From contig JAGZGB010000097.1 in NCBI GenBank assembly GCA_018367495.1, forward strand, positions 1 to 5,004: a DNA stretch of 5,004 nt. Direction: 5' to 3'. Below are positions 1-5,004 of this stretch, piece by piece. The notes beneath the pieces were generated by a model that was given only the letters and a program-made list of their open reading frames with translations, was not told the origin of the DNA and did not search any database. The translations under genes were made by a program, and so were the position numbers. Numbering within the stretch: position 1 is the stretch's first letter; the number at the start of each line of letters is the position of its first letter. Source of the DNA: Veillonella sp. (GTDB lineage Bacteria; Bacillota_C; Negativicutes; Veillonellales; Veillonellaceae).

Positions 1-2
1 AG

Positions 3-48
3 CAAAAACAAAATGGATGCCCCCTGTGAAATACAGGGAAGCATCCAT
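3..48 (-). terminator. Rho-independent terminator of the atp operon
   Basis: Positions 13-20 pair perfectly with 41-48 (8 bp), and 22-27 pair with 33-38 (6 bp, GC-rich). A 1x2 internal bulge (21 against 39-40) separates the two stems, and the loop is 5 nt (28-32). Read on the minus strand, the stem is followed at once by ATTTTGTTTTTGCT, a good U-tract. It lies about 70 nt past the atpC stop, so it is the expected end of the atp transcript. The flank on the other side is not U-rich in the plus direction, so this hairpin looks one-directional. Confidence 0.88.
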
Positions 49-54
49 GTGTTT

Positions 55-117
55 AGGCTAGTAAATAATATGTGTCCAGGAAAATGGGTACATATCATTC
101 AACTAGCCTTTTTCTTT
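55..117 (+). terminator. Possible plus-strand terminator or bidirectional hairpin
   Basis: Positions 55-62 pair perfectly with 102-109 (8 bp). Inside this, 68-77 pair with 86-95 (10 bp including two G-T wobbles), enclosing an 8-nt loop (78-85); the 63-67 / 96-101 segments form an internal loop. On the plus strand the stem runs into TTTTTCTTT, a terminator-like U-tract that overlaps the atpC stop codon. On the minus strand it is followed by AAAC, so it would not terminate the atp transcript itself. The likely role is stopping a convergent plus-strand gene from the left, or protecting the 3' end of the atp mRNA. Both roles are inferred. Confidence 0.5.
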
Positions 118-523
118 ATAACTCTTTTGTTACATGCAAGCGCAACAAGGCACGTTGCAATGCTGCTTCTGCTCGTTCCACATCAATATCAGGAGTAGGA
201 TTAGCCAAACGTTTTTCAGCTCGTTCTTTAGCTCGACGAGCACGTTCCACATCAATAGATGCTGGATCCTGACAGTCTGGAGTTACAATACTCACCTTAT
301 TATGTTCAATTTCACAGAAGCCACCAAATACAGCAAGTTCACGAGATGTTCCATCTGGTTGGTCTATGCGTAACGGTGCTAAATCTAATGCAATAATCAT
401 AGGTGCATGATTTGGTAAAACACCAAAGGCGCCATCGATAGCTTTACCTACAAAGAATGTAGATTGGCCTTCAAACACAATTGCATCAGGTGTAATTATC
501 TGTAGGGACATAGGTTCCGCCAT
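116..523 (-). CDS. atpC: F1Fo ATP synthase subunit epsilon
   Basis: This is the 135-residue epsilon subunit of the F1 central stalk, which binds gamma and contacts the c-ring; in many bacteria its C-terminal helices inhibit ATP hydrolysis. The N-terminal beta-sandwich (about residues 5-88) contains the typical segment with DGAFGVLPNHAP (30-41) and a GGF turn near 67-69. The C-terminal part is a helical hairpin (about 90-106 and 113-132). IDVERA at 90-95 matches the I(L)DxxRA ATP-binding motif known from Bacillus epsilon subunits, so ATP binding is plausible but inferred. The same six residues recur at 113-118. The first ATG is chosen because AAGGGGG lies 8 nt upstream; Met5 is an alternative that better matches the usual N-terminus. 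The gene starts 3 nt after atpD stops and is the last of the operon. Confidence 0.96.
   Translation of the reverse strand: MAEPMSLQIITPDAIVFEGQSTFFVGKAIDGAFGVLPNHAPMIIALDLAPLRIDQPDGTSRELAVFGGFCEIEHNKVSIVTPDCQDPASIDVERARRAKERAEKRLANPTPDIDVERAEAALQRALLRLHVTKEL
171..257 (-). repeat. Short direct repeat inside atpC encoding IDVERA twice
   Basis: Positions 171-188 and 240-257 match at 17 of 18 bases, with an identical 15-base core (174-188 and 243-257). They are 69 nt apart, which is in frame (23 codons). Each copy encodes most of IDVERA, at residues 90-95 and 113-118 of epsilon, at or near the start of each C-terminal helix. A small in-frame duplication or convergence are both possible. Confidence 0.7.
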
Positions 524-526
524 GGA

Positions 527-1969
<1,443 letters not shown>

Positions 1970-2824
1970 TTATTGCAAGGCATTAGCGCCACCAACGATT
2001 TCAGAAATTTCGTTCGTAATGCTAGATTGACGCAACTTATTATATTCAAGTCCTAACGAATCAATAAGTTCACCTGCATTATCTGTAGCAGATGTCATAG
2101 CCGTCATACGAGCACCCAACTCACTTGCTGCAGATTGCAATAATCCATTATAAACAGTAATTTCTAAATATTTTGGTAGCAACGCCTCCAAGACAGATAC
2201 AGCGGAAGGCATAAAGTCATATTCTTCCCCTTTTACCTCATCCTGCGGTTGCTCTATTGGCAACAAGCGTTCAGCCTGTGCAATTTGCGTCATAGAATTT
2301 ACAAAACGTGTATAAATCATGATGACTTCGTCAACTTCATGATGTTCGTATAGTGAAAGCGCTTCATGCATGATAGCACGTGCATGTTCATAGGAAGGTT
2401 TATCAGAAAAGCCTGCATAAGACTTATCGATATGAATTCCTCGAGATTTCATGCTATCTCTAGGTTTTCTGCCAGCTGTGATTACACGATATGTATCGGA
2501 ATCTTTGCCATGTAATTGTTCCATAGCATATTTCAATACATTGGCAGAAAATGCCCCTGCGAGACCCTTATCAGCACCTATTACAATATAGCACGTACGT
2601 TTTATAGGGCGTACATCTAGTAAAGGACTGCTAAAGCCTTCTAAATCACTATTAGACATATGACGCAAGATTTGCCCAATCTTCTCTGCGTAAGGACGCG
2701 TAGCTTCAGCTTTTGTTTGTGCCCTACGAAGACGAGCAGAAGCAACCATCTTCATCGCTTTTGTAATTTGTTGCGTATTGGTAACACTTTTTATGCGTTT
2801 TCGCAAATCTTGTGCACTAGCCAT
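1970..2824 (-). CDS. atpG: F1Fo ATP synthase subunit gamma
   Basis: This is the 284-residue central shaft of F1, which rotates inside alpha3-beta3 and couples ion flow to catalysis. The N-terminal helix carries the hallmark residues 16-28 (NTQQITKAMKMVA). The C-terminal helix ends with the conserved region around DNAGELI, LEYNKLRQ, ITNEI and EIVGGA. These two helices form the coiled-coil shaft, with a Rossmann-like globular domain between them. The segment that commonly reads like SDRGLCGG in relatives is ADKGLAGAF here (84-92), so the usual cysteine is absent. Length is normal for a bacterial gamma. The start ATG is 3 nt after the atpA stop and 8 nt from a perfect SD, and it matches the usual gamma N-terminus. 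Confidence 0.98.
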   Translation of the reverse strand: MASAQDLRKRIKSVTNTQQITKAMKMVASARLRRAQTKAEATRPYAEKIGQILRHMSNSDLEGFSSPLLDVRPIKRTCYIVIGADKGLAGAFSANVLKYAMEQLHGKDSDTYRVITAGRKPRDSMKSRGIHIDKSYAGFSDKPSYEHARAIMHEALSLYEHHEVDEVIMIYTRFVNSMTQIAQAERLLPIEQPQDEVKGEEYDFMPSAVSVLEALLPKYLEITVYNGLLQSAASELGARMTAMTSATDNAGELIDSLGLEYNKLRQSSITNEISEIVGGANALQ

Positions 2825-2827
2825 ACA

Positions 2828-4366
2828 TTACGCCTCCTTATGAGACACTAATGTATGCGTAGAACCAAATGCTTCTACACATTCTGGAATTGCTTGTTTC
2901 AATAGATTTTCAGTTTCTTCGTCAATTTTCTTAGACGTTTCAATATTACGAATAATATCAGGATAGTTAGCTTTTACAAAACGTAAAAGTTCAGCCTCAA
3001 ATGCTAATACATCAGCCACTTGAATATCTGCTAAATACCCTTTTGTACCAGCGTAAAGGTTGATAACCATTTCCGCTACGCTCATAGGCTCATATTGCCC
3101 TTGCTTCAACATTTCAGTCAAACGTTCACCACGATCAAGTTGTGCCCGTGTAGCCGCATCAAGGTCAGAACCAAACTGAGCGAAGGCGGCCAACTCACGA
3201 TATTGAGCAAGGTCCAAACGCAACTGGCCTGCTACTTGTTTCATCGCTTTAGTTTGGGCACTACCACCTACACGAGATACGGACAAACCTACGTCAACAG
3301 CTGGACGAATACCAGAGTAGAACATATCTGTACCCAAGAAAATTTGACCATCAGTGATGGAAATTACATTTGTTGGGATGTATGCAGATACGTCACCCGC
3401 TTGTGTTTCAATAATTGGCAATGCTGTAATGGAACCGCCACCAAGTTCAGGCGAAAGTTTCGCCGCACGTTCTAATAGACGGCTGTGTAAGTAGAATACA
3501 TCGCCTGGATACGCTTCACGCCCTGGTGGACGACGTAACAATAGGGACATAGCACGGTATGCAGCCGCTTGTTTTGTTAAATCATCATATACGCATAATA
3601 CGTGTTTACCTTGGTACATGAAGTATTCACCCATGGCAACACCAGCGTAAGGAGCGATATATTGAAGAGGAGCACCAGTAGATGCACTAGCAGATACTAC
3701 GATTGTATACTCCATAGCGCCTGCTTCTTCAAGTTTTTGCACTACGCGAGCAACCGTAGATTCTTTTTGACCAATGGCAACATAAATACAAATAACATCT
3801 TTGCCTTTTTGATTCAAAATTGTATCTAATGCAATCGCAGTTTTACCAGTACCACGGTCACCGATGATAAGCTCACGTTGACCACGACCGATTGGTACCA
3901 TCGCATCAATCGCTTTAAGACCTGTTTGTAAAGGTTCATTTACAGATTGACGGTCCGCTATACCAGGAGCTGGATGTTCAATAGGCCGACGTTCAGTAGC
4001 TTGAATAGCACCCTTGCCATCAAGAGGTTGACCAAGAGGATTTACTACACGACCAATCAAGGCATCCCCTGCCGGAACGTCCATAATTTTGCCAGTACGG
4101 CGTACTTGGTCACCTTCTTTAATCAAGAAGTCATCACCTAATAGTACGGCACCAACATTATCTAATTCTAAGTTCAAAACCAAGCCATATACGCCGTGAG
4201 GTAATTCTAACAACTCACCGGCCATGGCTCTTTCAAGACCATAAATATGGGCGATGCCATCCCCTACGTCGAGAACAGTACCCACGTCATCGACATTAAG
4301 GTCAACATCATAGTCCTGAATCTGCTGTTTAATTATAGCAGTGATTTCTTCAGGCTTCATTTTCAT
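2828..4366 (-). CDS. atpA: F1Fo ATP synthase subunit alpha
   Basis: This 512-residue protein is the non-catalytic nucleotide-binding subunit of F1; it alternates with beta in the hexamer and supplies the arginine finger to the catalytic sites. Domains run from an N-terminal segment that contacts delta, through a beta-barrel (about 25-93) and a nucleotide-binding domain, to a C-terminal helical domain. The P-loop is GDRGTGKT at 169-176, with K175 and T176 intact and numbered as in E. coli; position 172 is Gly instead of the Gln typical of alpha subunits. The family signature [10 protein letters not shown] is followed by the arginine finger R365 in SRVGG. Length is normal. The first ATG is preferred over Met3 because a GGGGTG SD lies 11 nt upstream, already a long spacing. 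The gene sits 16 nt after atpH and 3 nt before atpG. Confidence 0.99.
   Translation of the reverse strand: MKMKPEEITAIIKQQIQDYDVDLNVDDVGTVLDVGDGIAHIYGLERAMAGELLELPHGVYGLVLNLELDNVGAVLLGDDFLIKEGDQVRRTGKIMDVPAGDALIGRVVNPLGQPLDGKGAIQATERRPIEHPAPGIADRQSVNEPLQTGLKAIDAMVPIGRGQRELIIGDRGTGKTAIALDTILNQKGKDVICIYVAIGQKESTVARVVQKLEEAGAMEYTIVVSASASTGAPLQYIAPYAGVAMGEYFMYQGKHVLCVYDDLTKQAAAYRAMSLLLRRPPGREAYPGDVFYLHSRLLERAAKLSPELGGGSITALPIIETQAGDVSAYIPTNVISITDGQIFLGTDMFYSGIRPAVDVGLSVSRVGGSAQTKAMKQVAGQLRLDLAQYRELAAFAQFGSDLDAATRAQLDRGERLTEMLKQGQYEPMSVAEMVINLYAGTKGYLADIQVADVLAFEAELLRFVKANYPDIIRNIETSKKIDEETENLLKQAIPECVEAFGSTHTLVSHKEA
2833..2839 (-). promoter_or_regulatory. Ribosome binding site of atpG inside atpA
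   Basis: AAGGAGG on the minus strand is a full-consensus SD, 8 nt before the atpG ATG. It lies within the last sense codons of atpA (Lys-Glu-Ala), so ribosomes finishing atpA can restart on atpG. It is the strongest SD in the window, although gamma is a single-copy subunit. Confidence 0.85.
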
Positions 4367-4377
4367 ATATACCCATT

Positions 4378-4384
4378 CACCCCT
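4378..4384 (-). promoter_or_regulatory. Ribosome binding site of atpA
   Basis: AGGGGTG on the minus strand overlaps the TAG stop of atpH and lies 11 nt before the atpA ATG. Both match and spacing are below optimal compared with atpG and atpD. The second ATG (Met3) would be 17 nt away, so the first is favoured. Confidence 0.6.
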
Positions 4385-4934
4385 ATCTAATAGAGTTCGT
4401 TCTTAATAAAGATTTTTCTAATTCTTGCAATCGACGAGATACAGAGCCATCAATGCGTTTATCCCCTACTTGAATGATAATACCACCCATAATCAAAGGA
4501 TCCTGACGCACAGATAAAATGACATCTTTACCTGTAACTTCTCGTAATTTAGCTTGTACAGACGCTTCTACATCAGCTGTGATTGGTTCTGCTACAGTGA
4601 CAGTAGCTTCTAGAATACCACGAGCCGCACGTGATTTTTGAATGAACGCAGTAATAGCTGATGCTATATAGCGATAACGACCACGTTTAATCATCACATA
4701 AATAAAATGCAATGCAACCTTGTCTAGGCTCGATTCAAATATTTTACCAATCAGCTTAATCTTTGCATCTTCTGTAACAATTGGATTCTCAAGGAATGAT
4801 CGTAATTCAGGCTGCTCATCCAACACAGATGCTACATAGCCTAGTTGCTCCTCCATGAGTTCCAACTTATTTTGTTCTTGAGCTAATTCAAACATAGCCG
4901 AACTGTATTTATCTGCTACAATTTCTATGCTCAT
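4383..4934 (-). CDS. atpH: F1Fo ATP synthase subunit delta
   Basis: This 183-residue protein is the delta (OSCP-type) subunit at the top of F1, joining the alpha N-termini to the C-terminus of subunit b in the peripheral stalk. The N-terminal helical domain begins with the usual pattern of an alanine- and tyrosine-containing helix ([12 protein letters not shown], 8-19). The C-terminal domain has the family signature: DPLIMGGI at 145-152, then [10 protein letters not shown] at 156-165 and a final helix rich in R and L. Length is normal. The ATG is 4 nt after the atpF stop; its SD is weak (AGGG about 10 nt upstream, inside atpF), so translation probably relies on coupling to atpF. The stop codon is TAG, which overlaps the SD of atpA. 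Confidence 0.97.
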   Translation of the reverse strand: MSIEIVADKYSSAMFELAQEQNKLELMEEQLGYVASVLDEQPELRSFLENPIVTEDAKIKLIGKIFESSLDKVALHFIYVMIKRGRYRYIASAITAFIQKSRAARGILEATVTVAEPITADVEASVQAKLREVTGKDVILSVRQDPLIMGGIIIQVGDKRIDGSVSRRLQELEKSLLRTNSIR

Positions 4935-4938
4935 CGTA

Positions 4939-5004
4939 TCACAACCCTATCGTTTTACTATCAAGTTGACGAATAGCGTCTTCGATCAATTTTGTATTAG
5001 TTTC
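4939..5004 (-). CDS. atpF: F1Fo ATP synthase subunit b, C-terminal end (partial)
   Basis: An open frame enters from the right edge and ends with TGA at 4939-4941, giving the last 21 residues (ending in KTIGL). It is too short to identify by motif. Its placement 4 nt upstream of atpH, the same strand, and a charged amphipathic helix-like stretch (KLIEDAIRQLD) fit the C-terminus of subunit b, the part of the peripheral stalk that binds delta. The N-terminal membrane anchor and the rest of the coiled coil lie outside the window. The identification is therefore mostly from operon order, which is strongly conserved in bacteria. Confidence 0.85.
   Translation of the reverse strand, partial: ETNTKLIEDAIRQLDSKTIGL

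Noticed and set aside
13..373. Overlapping small plus-strand open frames near the left end
   Set aside because: They run through the two hairpins and antisense to atpC; no SD or recognisable protein features support them.
3095..3475. Plus-strand open frame of 126 codons opposite atpA
   Set aside because: It is antisense to conserved atpA codons, has no recognisable domain and its composition is that of a shadow frame.

Overview
The window holds the distal two thirds of a bacterial F1Fo ATP synthase (atp) operon, read entirely from the minus strand. In transcription order (right to left) it contains the 3' end of atpF (subunit b), then complete atpH (delta), atpA (alpha), atpG (gamma), atpD (beta) and atpC (epsilon). 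This is the usual bacterial order, and all reading frames are intact. The genes for subunits a and c (atpB, atpE) and most of atpF should lie just beyond the right edge. Ion specificity (H+ or Na+), which is set by subunits a and c, therefore cannot be judged here.

The DNA is moderately AT-rich. The proteins look like those of the Firmicutes lineage with a Gram-negative envelope (Negativicutes), most likely Veillonella or a close relative. That placement rests on the general look of the alpha and beta sequences and on codon use. It is recognition from memory, not a database result.

The layout is very compact: gaps between genes are 4 nt (F-H), 16 nt (H-A), 3 nt (A-G), 18 nt (G-D) and 3 nt (D-C). 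Shine-Dalgarno (SD) sequences for downstream genes often lie inside the end of the upstream gene, so translation is probably coupled. Left of atpC, positions 1-115 carry no gene. They hold two adjacent hairpins. The outer one (about 3-48) has a U-tract in the minus-strand direction and is a convincing operon terminator. The inner one (about 55-117) has its U-tract in the plus direction and could stop a convergent plus-strand transcript entering from the left.

The gene products assemble into one machine. Alpha3-beta3 carries the nucleotide sites, gamma is the rotating shaft, epsilon is its regulatory foot, and delta with the C-terminus of b forms the peripheral stalk. I see no novel system here. 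The points worth a second look are small: a substitution in the alpha P-loop, a repeated IDVERA motif in epsilon, an altered conserved segment in gamma, and the paired hairpins at the operon end.
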